Of a stretch of 64,000 bases of DNA, positions 13,121 to 23,640 are shown in pieces. Both the position numbers and the translations under genes were made by a program. Position 1 is the first letter of the stretch. Each line of letters begins with the position of its first letter. The DNA is from Gymnothorax reevesii (lineage: Eukaryota; Chordata; Actinopteri; Anguilliformes; Muraenidae). The DNA is taken from the NCBI GenBank assembly GCA_029721435.1, contig CM056583.1, forward strand, positions 46,033,120 to 46,097,119. The letters are read 5' to 3'. The notes below the pieces were generated by a model. It was given only the letters and a program-made list of their open reading frames with translations. It did not search any database and was not told the origin of the DNA.

Positions 13121-13834
13121 AGCCTCCAAACGCTTCCTGTGGATGATCACAAGGTTTCTACACGTCTCTACGGGATTTTGGCCCAGTCCTCTTTGGCGAA
13201 CTTCTCCAGATCTATAAGGTTTTATGGGCCAGTGTATCCACATCCTCAGTGAAAACATCAAGCAATCCGCTGAAAAACTTTGTCTCTATCAAGTCTTTGG
13301 CAGCAATGGGTCTTCCAACAGGATAAAGATCCTAAACACAAATCAATCAAATCCATCAAGAAATGGTTAGTGGACAACAAAGTGAACGTTTTGGAGTGGC
13401 CAGAGCCCTGACCACAATCCTATCGATAATCTGTAGATGAACTGAAGACCAAGGTCATGGCAAGGAAATTCTCAAACATTACAGATCTGGAGAAGTTTGC
13501 CAAAGAGGACTGGGCCAAAATCCCTGTGGAGACGTGTAGAAACCTTGTGATCAACCACAGGAAGCGTTTAGAGGCTGTAATTGTAAATAAAGGCATTGCC
13601 TTCAATTACTGAAAAAAGGGTATGAATAATTCTGGACATTGCATATTTTGTAAGTCCGTCAAATAAAATACCAACAAGTATTGTATTTCTCAAAAAAATT
13701 GTTTCCTATACTTCTTACAGCCTTATGTCAACTAACTTTGTCAGCTGTGCAAGAATAAATTTGATTTGTCAAAAAATACCTCAAACTTTCCCCAAAAACT
13801 GGTTGGGGTATGAATAATTTTGGGCATGACTGTA
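13121..13834. pseudogene. Tc1-like transposase remnant with an inverted partial copy
   Basis: The + strand from about 13290 encodes the C-terminal half of a Tc1-like DDE transposase in broken frames: FQQDKDPKHKS, a PDHNPIDN-type catalytic block, then WAKIPVETCRNLVINHRKR, ending with a stop near 13611 and a right end GTATGAATAATTTTGGGCAT. The segment 13121-13212 is the inverted counterpart of 13483-13576 (both encode the AKEDWAKIPVETCRN region, on opposite strands). The N-terminal DNA-binding half is absent. This is dead transposon sequence. Confidence 0.85.
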
Positions 13835-13932
13835 GCTTAATGAAATTTTTTTAATTGTTATCATAGCTAGGTCCTGCTAAAGGCACATTGCATCTCGTGT
13901 AGATGTGACATAGTTAAACCAACAGCCTAGTC

Positions 13933-14146
13933 CAGAGCTCACCAACTCTGTTCCTGGAGAGCTACCATCCTGAAGGTTTCTGCTCCATCTCCAATTCGGC
14001 ACATCTAATTCAATTAATTAGCCACTCACTTGCCCAGCTAGAGATCTTGTTAAGTAGCCAATCATTTGAATCAGGTGTGCTGAACGGGAGGTAGAGCAGA
14101 AACCTACCGGATGGTCGCTCTCCAGGAACGGAGTTGGCGACCCCTG
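13933..14146. mobile_element. hAT MITE with perfect 8-bp target duplication
   Basis: A 214-bp foldback with ends CAGAGCTCACCAACTC and (minus strand) CAGGGGTCGCCAACTC, and inner arms GTTCCTGGAGAGCTACCATC / GTTCCTGGAGAGCGACCATC. It is flanked on both sides by GCCTAGTC (13925-13932, 14147-14154). Nonautonomous and non-coding. Confidence 0.92.
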
Positions 14147-14166
14147 GCCTAGTCGTTGGTTTACGT

Positions 14167-14349
14167 CCCTGGTCCTCAAGTCATACCTTACGAGGTCCGA
14201 GGACTGCTGGTTTTCCACCCTCCCTTTACCTGGGAGTCAGGTGTTAACACAGTCTGGCCAATCAAGGCACTAACTGTTCATTTACTTGCCTGGGATAACA
14301 GAAAACTTGGGCTGGATTTGGATTCGAGGTCCAGATTTGAGGACCCCTG
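14167..14349. mobile_element. Second hAT MITE, four bases from the first
   Basis: A 183-bp element with ends CCCTGGTCCTCAAGTC and (minus strand) CAGGGGTCCTCAAATC. It is flanked by a perfect octamer GTTTACGT (14159-14166, 14350-14357). Only GTTG separates its left duplication from the right duplication of the preceding MITE. Confidence 0.9.
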
Positions 14350-14521
14350 GTTTACGTAATTTCAAGAAGTTTCTATTGACGGAGCAAATGCAAACTGGCG
14401 AAGGATCCTACAGGTGCATAATTCTTGTGACACTTCCTTGTGGGCAGGGAAGTTAAGTTGAAATCCTTGTTGTGTTAGAATTTTCAGTAATAAAGGTTCA
14501 AACTTACACAATCTGATTTAT

Positions 14522-15156
14522 TATATCCCCGAACGCCGAATGGCGTTTCGGGGATATTATGTTTTTGGTCCGACCGCCGCCGCCGCGCCGCCCTACGTGT
14601 TTGCGTGATAACTTCAGTAATATTTCAATGATAAATTTCATGTTTTGCATATAAATAAGTATCATCAAGAGGAAGATCTGATTCAATTTTGGACAATTTA
14701 TAATTTCTAGATTGGCCACCAGGGGCCAAAAACTGAAAAAATCGCTGTTTTTATCATATCTCTGGAAATATTTGTCCGATTGACCTCTAATCAAGTGCAA
14801 ATGAAAGGTCATGACCTGAGGATGTGTGCAACGGTGACACTATCCCTGTTTGGTTCAAAATTTCGACACAAGGTGGAGCTTTGTCACATAAAATTCACCA
14901 TTTTTGCCATATCTTGGAACCATTTGTCCAACTGACATGAAACTATGTGCAACTACAAGGTCATGACCTCACAACGTGTCACATGATGGCATCATACCTG
15001 TATGGTTCAATATTTTGCCACCAGGTGGCGCTTTGTGATGGAAAATTACCATTTTTATCCTTATCTTCAGAACCATTTGTCCGACTGACCTGAAATTAAG
15101 TTCAAATGAAAGTCTATTCAAGGTCTATTCAAGGATTGGGGGCGTTCAGGGATATA
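14522..15156 (+). mobile_element. Hairpin-headed element of family C, fullest copy
   Basis: It begins TATATCCCCGAACGCCGAAT, whose partner GGCGTTTCGGGGATATTA forms a hairpin, and ends GGGGGCGTTCAGGGATATA, an inverted copy of the first bases. The interior holds about three related modules of roughly 150 bp, each with CCATTTGTCC and GGTCATGACCT words. No coding frame. Other copies: 3478-3675 (inverted), 45955-46750. Confidence 0.75.
15018..15031 (+). promoter_or_regulatory. CTCF-like motif inside a family C element
   Basis: CCACCAGGTGGCGC fits the CTCF core CCANNAGRKGGCRS at every position. It lies in the third internal module of the repeat, 850 bp upstream of C2 exon a. Occupancy is unknown. 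Confidence 0.4.
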
Positions 15157-15878
15157 CCCCAAGCTGTCGCCTCTGACTGCATTAGCCTGGTTCTGTAATG
15201 CATCCTTGATGAAGATTGGAACAAACTTAAGTGGGGAAAAAAGCCATGTTACTTTTGAGTGACGTGAGTAATGCTTGAAAAATCAAGTCTACCAGCACAA
15301 CCATTGAGAGGTTCATTATGGGTTTCCTCTGGAAAAGGTGATTATGGTTGAAGGCTGCCACAATGTGGAAGTTTTGAAGTTCTGTCCATTGAATAAGTTT
15401 TAAACAATTTTATACTATACCCTAATGCAGTAAATGTAATGTGGGTAATGCTGGAATTGCCCTTCAGTAAATATATCTGTGACCTGATCCAATGATGGGA
15501 TTCTAGTTCTTACTAGAATGCCTACTTTATTTGATTTAAGCATGATATGAATCGACATTCCCATAATGGTTAGTGAGTATTGGGGATCTGCTTCTGTATG
15601 TTCTGTGGGAAAAAATATGGTGCCTGTTTCTGTAGCATAATTCTTATCTTCTTTGCCGGGCCCTGTAAGATGGTGAAAACTCAGCGTACTGCTTTTGCAA
15701 TCACTTGAAGGCTTTATCTGCAAATGGACCTCAGTTCTCCTTATTTAGATATACTTGGCCCAAGGAAGGAAGCGGTGCTGATTTATTTGTTTCTATTTTT
15801 GTGCTTCAGTTTTTTGGGTGTGAATATCTTTTGTTAATGTGGTAATTAATGGAGAAACACTTTTCTTTTGTGTTGCAG

Positions 15879-15952
15879 GATGAATCCAGAGTTCTTCGGG
15901 TCAAGGTTATTGCAGGTATCGATCTGGCAAAGAAAGATATAATTGGAGCCAG
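15879..15952 (+). CDS. nedd4l: NEDD4-family E3 ubiquitin ligase, C2-domain exon a (partial gene)
   Basis: This 74-bp internal coding exon begins the C2 domain of a NEDD4-family HECT ubiquitin ligase. A pyrimidine-rich acceptor (TTTTCTTTTGTGTTGCAG) precedes it and AG|GTGAGG follows it. It reads DESRVLRVKVIAGIDLAKKD and then IIGA, leaving two bases of a Ser codon that is completed by the exon at 35604. In this family the C2 domain binds membrane phospholipid with calcium and restrains the HECT domain. The first coding exon and any start codon lie upstream of the window. The IAGI wording is shared with NEDD4, while GIDLAKKD matches NEDD4L better. NEDD4-family membership is near certain; the choice of the NEDD4L paralogue rests mainly on the next exons. 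Confidence 0.93.
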
Positions 15953-16908
15953 GTGAGGCAACGGCGATGAGCAGGGCACTGCTCGCCACAGATTTTTTTT
16001 CTCTCTTAATCATTGTTTTCAGTTTTCTTTTTTCAAATTTGACGTGAAGTCATTTGAGTTAGAGGAACATATGTTGACACTAGCAGTGCTAAGTTGCTTG
16101 AATATCCACCCTGGCAATAAAGACAGGTGGGTTTTTTTGGCTGTCTCTGGTAACCGTTCACTTCTTCTGCAGAAGTTTGTTAACATGACCTACTGTCATG
16201 CCCTTGCGGTTGACTTTGAGTTTGACTTTGTTATGAATAATTATCTCACATCCTGGCCATAGTCCCCTTTGTCTTTGAATGTGTGGGGGAAAAAATTAAT
16301 GCGTCTGCTACACACAGTGAGTGGGAGGCAAACTGGTTCCAGTTGTCCATCCAACCATGCGCCCATCACATATCTTGTCTGCGCTGTATCTACTGAAGGA
16401 GTGGAGTTATTTGCACCAAATCAGACATTTTAACTCACCACAGAGGGCTGCTAAACTGATTAGGTTTTGGAGGTCATTGGGTCAGAGATTAAGGTTATAC
16501 AAAGTCATTTGTTTGTGGAGGTTGAAGATAAACTTTTGGGCCGCATGAAGCTATGGCTGGCGGAGGTATAGTAATCGACGCAATGTTAAGTGGTACCTTG
16601 TTGTCTATGTAGTATGTCATGATTATCTGTAAAGCCATATAGATATAATCTGCCCCCCACCTCCCCTAACGGAGAGAGATTGAGAATGTTAATTATAAAT
16701 AATAATGTTTTTCTCTGAAGCACCTGTCTTGACCCGTGGCACTTTACCATTCGATGCAAGTGGATTACTATATTTTATTATTTTTTGCATTATAATGAGG
16801 GGACTTTTAAAGTACTTATCCATTACAATTTCAAATGACAAGCGCGCAAAGGATGTATTTATGTTTAGTATTCTGTGGTCCAAATCTTATTTTTTGATGA
16901 ACTAGTGC

Positions 16909-17110
16909 TTTCAATCAATCAATCTTTATTTATAAAGCACTTTTCAAACAGTAAAATGTAGCACAAACCACAAAGCGCTTAACATGTTAAAAACAGAACC
17001 CACCCATCACAACCCCCCCTTCCACCCCAAACCCCCCACCCTTATTCCATGTCCACAAAAGTGATTGTGTGCTTTAGATTAAATTGGAATATAAGAAGAA
17101 TAAGACAAAT
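16909..17110 (+). repeat. Interspersed repeat with CAATCAATCAATC head
   Basis: Begins CAATCAATCAATCTTTATTT and continues AAAGCACTTTTCAAACAG and ACAAAGCGCTTAACATG, words typical of tails of abundant teleost retroelement-like repeats. An A-rich, TAAA-rich continuation reaches about 17640. Class not resolved. Confidence 0.5.
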
Positions 17111-17974
17111 ACTAAAACCGAGCACGGGGGAACCAGAGGAAACGCTTTCACAGGGAGCCGTCTGCATCGGGAGGCTGGTGCCCCCCCAGGAATGCGGCCC
17201 CTGACACGGAGTCCCATCTTGACCCCGGGCAGGGGGAAGGGCCAAACACCACCCCCATAAAGTGATGGTATGGACCTCCCGTCACACCAGGGGGGACCAG
17301 ACCCCAAACCAGCACCGCAGCAGCCGGGGCCAACAGCCGCCCCCGACGCAGAGGGCTCTCACTGAGGAAACACTGGAGTTAAAAATTAAGTTAAAATAAA
17401 TAACATAAAATGATAAGATACAAATTTAAAGGAAATAAATAAATGCAAATAACAAATAAATTAATGGATAAATGAATTAAAATGAATGCAACAAAAAAAG
17501 GTAAAAGAAACTACAGAGTGGGGCTAAAAACTGTAATAAAAAGAGGGTTGGCTAATAAACTAACATTAAAATCAATAAAATTGAAGAAAGGGGCCTTAGC
17601 TAAAAGCCAAATTAAAAAGGTTTTAAATGGTTGTTACATCACCATTGGGATGCTCCAATCACATATGTCTGATGCCCATTTCGTGGGTGAGACCTTCTCT
17701 TGGCCTTGCCTGTGCCAGCTGCGGCCATAGTCCTGTTTGGCAGAGCTGAAATGACCCTACCATTGCCCTGGATGGGAGGAGTTTAATTCTGCTGCTGCTG
17801 GTTGTGCATGTCTAAGCATGCACTAGGGGTCCCACTGTGACAGTGCAGACTTCACATGAAATGTCCCCTGCTGCCTTAATATCTGGGAGAGCTTGAGAAA
17901 TGGAAAAGCTGTAGATGCTGACATTTCACATGTTTCTGCGCAGAGGAACTGCTTGATTGTAATGGGGATAGAGC

Positions 17975-18226
17975 TAGGGCTGTCCCGATCGATCAATCAC
18001 GATTATTTTAAGCGCAATTAAAGTAACTGCCACTATGAGGCAGACAGACGTGCTTTCTTATTACCTTTTCCATGACAAATACCTAATGCGGTCATTTGAA
18101 ATACTTCTGGGATGAAAACTATGATTTGAGGTCCGCTAGTTACCAGCGAGATTGGACAGCCTCCATCGTCTTGGCATAATTAGCTAAGCTTAAATCAATT
18201 CCCGTCTACTTTGCCTAGCTTGCAAT
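17975..18226 (+). mobile_element. Half copy of the long-TIR hAT-like element
   Basis: It starts TAGGGCTGTCCCGATCGATC and follows one arm of the 2697-3227 element, including GTAACTGCCACTATGAGGCA and GCATAATTAGCTAAGCTTAA, to about 18226, where similarity ends. The opposite arm is missing, so this is a truncated or one-ended copy. Confidence 0.8.
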
Positions 18227-19841
18227 CTTGGAGCTCGGCGGCGTGCTTGGGCTGGTTTGACCATTAATGTGGTCTCCATGTTGAGCCTAAATGACTCCAC
18301 CCTGTGGAGGTCTTGTGCTCCTGAGGATGGACAAACGGGAGGATGGAGTAGCACAAAGCTGGGGGCCAGAGCTGTCTGCAGCTGGGGTTCTTGCCTGAGG
18401 GTAGGGAGGGTCTGCGGCTTTATCTCTGCAGCGCTCTTACCAGCTTCTCCAGATAAATCACTCCTTTCCTACAATAGCTCTGTATGTCCTCTTTTACTCA
18501 TTACTGATGATATGTGAACTGTAACAGTCATCGGCCATATTGGTGGAAATATAGAAAAGTATTGAAGCATATTTTCCTTCCTCTGTTTGACTGTTTGCTT
18601 CGTTGGCGTATACAAACTCATTATTTGCATTCAGTCTATTTTGCTTTTATTTCGGTGTGTACACGTACTGCGGCTGCTGGGGTTTAACGCCATGTTCCAC
18701 AGTTCAGTGGCAGTGCCTCACCCCCAAAAATTTGCCCTTAATCTTGCATTGCAAGATAGGTCCCTAACCATCATACCCATAATTTGTCTTCTCTCATTCA
18801 TTGTGCAGTACATTGCAGAAATGACAACAGGCGAGTACTTTGCTATCCTGTATGCCTGTCTTTGCCAAGAGTGGGTGGAGTCTGCTCCCTCCCTGACATG
18901 AGCACATGCACCGGTGCAATCACAGAGCAAAATATTGCACAAGATACAATTTCTCTCTGTTACTTGCTGTTCCTGCATTTTAATTGGGTTAGCAGAGTCA
19001 AATCTGTGTTACAAAATTTAAGATCTAGAGGAAAACGTGAGAACTTTGTTTTGGCAAAAGCTAGCAACCGTGACCACTAGCCAGATAGCTTTGTTATTGT
19101 GATATTTGTTTACATGTCTGGTTTAATCTGGATTTAGTTTATTGCCCAACAGCAAATACATTTGATTAATTGATCAAGTTACTGATCTCTGCTCTCCCAA
19201 AACTTACACAACCTATCCCAGAAGTGATGGCTTTCTCCATTCAGTACAGTTGATTTTCAGATCATATTTAGTTTTTCGTCTCAGTAAATATTACCATTCA
19301 TGGAACTGTAATCCTATTTAATTCGTATGAAGTTATAGAAGGGTTTTTTTTGTGCATTGTGATTCTCCTCAGCTCAGCACACTGTTGGTTTTTAATCCAC
19401 AGTTCAGGGGCTGTTACTGGCAGCTTTATACAACCAAACCTTTGCCCCAGGATTTTATTACTGATTACAAGCCTCAACATCTTTTGTCACACTGCTGTAT
19501 ACTTTTATTAAAACCTCAAGATCCAATTCCAGTTGCTCCTGGGGAAACATGATACTACCCTTTCAACAATTTTTCAAGGAAAATAAAAACAGCTTAAAAA
19601 TTAACAGCATACATACCCCATTGGTATCATAGAGGTTGAACTTTAACTGTAAACAGACTTACTCTGTCTTGCAGTACTGAAATAGCTTTGCTCTTATGAG
19701 ATTGAGTAACTGTCCACCTGAGAAAAGTAGATTCATTTTTGTTTAAATAGAGCCATTTGAGGTATCTTGGACCTCAAGGGAACAAATTTCCTGCTACTGT
19801 AATATATTTACTGCGCCGTCTGTATAGTTACTATGTACAGG

Positions 19842-20455
19842 TGGGGGCTGCCAAGCCAATGTTGACATGGAGAATAAAAAAAAAATGTGAAGTTTGTGTT
19901 ATGATTGGTCATTATAAGTGGAAAACTCATTGTAATATATTGCTTAACTGTAAAAATGTAAATAATTATGTATATATGCATATTATATTAAGTACATTGT
20001 ACATAAGTGCATTGAAACTAATTAATACTATTGCTGTCATTCCGTGACAATTTGCCTCTTGTAATTCCGTGACATTGACTTTTTGAAATTTCTTGCCCAT
20101 AAAGCAGGGTTAAAGTCAATTTTTGTTTCTGTAACTTACAGTATTAACAAAAAACACCTTAAATATGAACATATTGAAGTTTCATAACTTAACTATGACA
20201 GGAACATCATTTTCTGAATAGTTAAACACAACATTAAAAAAACCACATCAATTTTGTGTAATTCCGTGACTGAGTAGTTTTTGCTTGTTTCTTCTATGAA
20301 AATTTCTCAAAAAATATATTTTCACTAAATAATATTAAAGAACAAGTTAATACCTTCAATATGACACATCATACTTGATTTTATCTTGTTTAGTTGTAGA
20401 GTTGCAACCCAAAATGTAGTGGGACTGTAATTCTGTGACAGCTTGGCAGCCCCCA
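19842..20455. mobile_element. TIR element with repeated TAATTCCGTGACA motifs
   Basis: Ends TGGGGGCTGCCAAGC and its inverted copy GCTTGGCAGCCCCCA bound about 614 bp. The motif RTMATTCYGTGAC occurs four times on the + strand (near 20035, 20061, 20258 and 20428), three times as an ATTCCGTGAC core. Non-coding. The superfamily is not clear to me. Confidence 0.65.
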
Positions 20456-23400
20456 GGTGCATTGCTTTATGGTAGGTGGATTTGAAGGCTTTTTATATGA
20501 GCACGTTGCTTTGTATTGTTGCTTGACAAAGTTGCTGTTTGTTCCCTTGTGGTCAAACAAATGTTACAAATGTTATGGTTTTCTTGACGATAGCTAACCT
20601 ATTAGTGGTGGTGGGGGCGTTTTTCTTTTTTCCCAAACTAAATCTTCATTTCTCCATAAGGGCTGTTTATCAGAGGTAAATTCTAAAATATTTATTATAT
20701 TTAGCTTTTTTCTAAAATTATTGACAGCAAGGTGACATCTCATTCATTTTAAGTTCTGCTATCATTGACTAATGTACAGAAACCATTTATTTGATGAAAA
20801 AAAATTTCAAATGTCGAAAATTCGACAGTACGATATCCATTTTTTTTTTAAATTTTGGTGTCTCATTTTCTTTTTGCTCACCAATAAAATAACACTGCAT
20901 CCAGTAGCTTGTGCAATCATCATTTAAAAAATGGGAAGGTTTTTTAAGCTACAAACAATATTTGGAGGGTCAGAAATGCATCGACTTGACTTTTTCTACC
21001 AAGACATTCTGTCCGTTGAAAAATGTCCTCTCCAGAAATGAACAACAGAGTAGGGGGTAAGTTTGGATGTATTGTATGATTTTGACTCCACATATTCATA
21101 TGATTGCACATTAGGAATACTGTGTCAGTATTTGTGCTGGTCATTACACTGTGTGCCATGTTATGAGTATGTTCTTTGTCCATCAAAAACATGTCTTCTC
21201 CCAAACTGGTTTAAAAGGTGGAAATGGGCAAATTGTCATTTATTTGAATTTTAGGAGAACCTGTGAACCCTGTGCTCCAAAATTTTCAGCATGTGTCCTC
21301 AACAACATATGTAAACAAATGGGCTTCAATTTGATTCTATATTCCACATTTGATCTTTGGGGGTCCGTGAGACAAACTTTGGTCCCTGATTGTGAAACAA
21401 CCCATAAATGCACTTTCACTCAACATAAATTGTCTGGAATGGGCATGCATTTTTCCAACTCAAATATCTGTTCATTATCCACCCTATTTAACATGATATA
21501 TTCCAAAAAAAAAGGGCCATCTGTTTGTCCTTGATGGTTTTATGGGACGGAGGAGAGGAAGAGATTCAATTTCATCACACTGTGCAATTTCCTCATTGTT
21601 GAAACTGAAATTTGCTCATAGTTGCCAGAAATGTAATTCTGTAAGTAGTGCATTCCTTCCCACTGGCTGCTCTCTCTAATGACATCCTGACAGGGGAGGA
21701 TCTTTCCTAACAGATTGCCTGAATGATAGTGGATGCAGCATACTAAAAATAGGAGGGCTGCCTGCGTTGATACAGTAAAGAGCCCAGAAAAGAGGTAAAC
21801 TGGTGCCTTCCCTGTTTCACTTCACACTAAGCATGTCTCTTGCATAGATGGCCTCAGGAGTTCTCTTAGGTGTGCTTGTGTCTAAAAGCATGGAAGCAAA
21901 GTAGGCCAGGGCCTTGGGCATGTGAATAGTGCACCACAATGAAAAATTCTCTGCGCAGTGATGGCAGCTTTGATAATGTTTCTTATTTTCCTGCTTGTAT
22001 TCCTGCACTGCTGGGTTGAAAAAGAACACTTGTTCTGTGATTCTTTGAAGATATGTTCTGTCTGCGTATTCGTTTTCTTGAAGAGGCAAGGGCTTTGGGT
22101 TTGGTCCCAACATGTCTTCTGAATCTCCAGTGCAGTTTTTGTGTTTATGGCACAGGTTTTATGAGCCAGTTCATTTTTTTGACACAACAACCAAGAGTTC
22201 AACAGATCAGTATCCAGTATTTTTTGTTGCTGAAGTATTAATCCTGAAAAGAATGCTTGGTAGGAATATATGTAGTTTTGCCTGGCACAGCTGTTGACTG
22301 GTACATTGAGCAGCGCTTTGAAAAACAGACTGAGGCCACATTTGCAGAAAAAAGTGAACTGATAGTAATGCTTGATGTGCTAATATTATAAGGGGTGAAT
22401 GAATGCAAACAAGCTATGGCTGCAAAGTTTTCTGTACCTTTGGCTTTGGTTCCAGCTCTGTTAACCCTTTTCCTCCTAGGAGTGAAATTTGCACCGGGCC
22501 CCTCCGTCCTAATACAGTTTTGGCCAGTTAACCAGTTTTTAAGGTACCCTTTCACAAAAAGCTCTGTACAGCAAGAACTGTAACCTAAACAACATCATGT
22601 TACGTGAAAAGTTGGGGAACACACATTGAACTTGCATCTGATCATATTTTTAATCGAAAACATTATAAAGAGATCATGAAAAATCTGTTTTTATGCCAGA
22701 GTACTTGCGTATGGATAAAAATCCTGGTTAAAATTCAATGCTCAAAAAATATTTTGTTTATATGTTCTGGCAACAATTCTTCAAAGTCCAATGCGTCTGA
22801 ATTGCTGTCAAATATATTTTCCGCGAATTTGATGACTGAAATTCGTGGGAAAAAAATCTCTAAATTTGAATGTAGCTGTGCTGTGTGATTATGCACATTA
22901 TATCTGTAAGACTTGTTCTGATTGATTAAGGCAGTATAGCACCCAATTGAAACACAAAAGACACGTCTTGATTGGTCTAAAATTGGCAACTTTGAGAGTG
23001 CCGTACATATGACAGTTATAGGAATATAAAGGCAGTATGGGAGGAAGCCATATGGCACTATTAGGAGGTAAAAGTTAAATTTGCATTTTTTTTTCTTTTT
23101 TTTTAAATTGTCAAAGTCCAAAGCTACATCTGAAAAGCCAGATAACATTATTGGAAACTATGCCAATTGTAGCCATCAAAATTAAATAAGGGCTGTTTCA
23201 TGTCTATTTCAGTCTGAAAGACTAGCATTTCCCTAGCAGTACAAGGCTAGTGGCTCCTGACTCAAAAGGTTTTAGGCATGGTTAGCATTATGCTAACCTG
23301 GCTGTGTGGCTGTGCATCCATCCTGGAGCTGCATAATCTGTTCATATTCATCTGGGGTTGTGTTGTGCTGCCGTTGCGTTTTTCTGCTATAGTGCTGTGA

Positions 23401-23565
23401 ATGATGTCTGTAAAATTGGTTTCTTTGGACTAGAGTGCTGGCATTAACTGCTGCTGAACTGAGAGTTCCCTCAGAATCTGCTCAAGATATTCACGCCTCT
23501 TCTAGTGGAGTGATTCATTATTACTGTGTCCGAATGTAACTGCACATTAACCACCTGCAGCCTAG

Positions 23566-23640
23566 GGATGTGCAAAAGAACAAATTCTCATGGTCGATCA
23601 ATTGGAAGGTTTAATTGACAGTTAATTGTTTTTTTTCTGT
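23566..23640 (+). mobile_element. hAT-like terminal fragment
   Basis: TAGGGATGTGCAAAAGAACA followed by TCGATCAATTGGAAGG resembles the CAGGGATGTGCAAATCGATT end of fish hAT repeats. The far end is not identified; a CCGAGTGGTCGATTTTT word near 24165 may belong to it. Confidence 0.4.

Larger units (their letters stand above)
1..15878. other. Intron upstream of C2 exon a (5' part outside window)
   Basis: No exon with credible splice sites and protein similarity was found in this stretch. It is AT-rich and holds the repeats listed separately between 1075 and 15160. Segments without a named repeat (for example 1-1070, 4600-6030, 6260-9000, 15200-15870) show no structure I can support. Confidence 0.75.
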
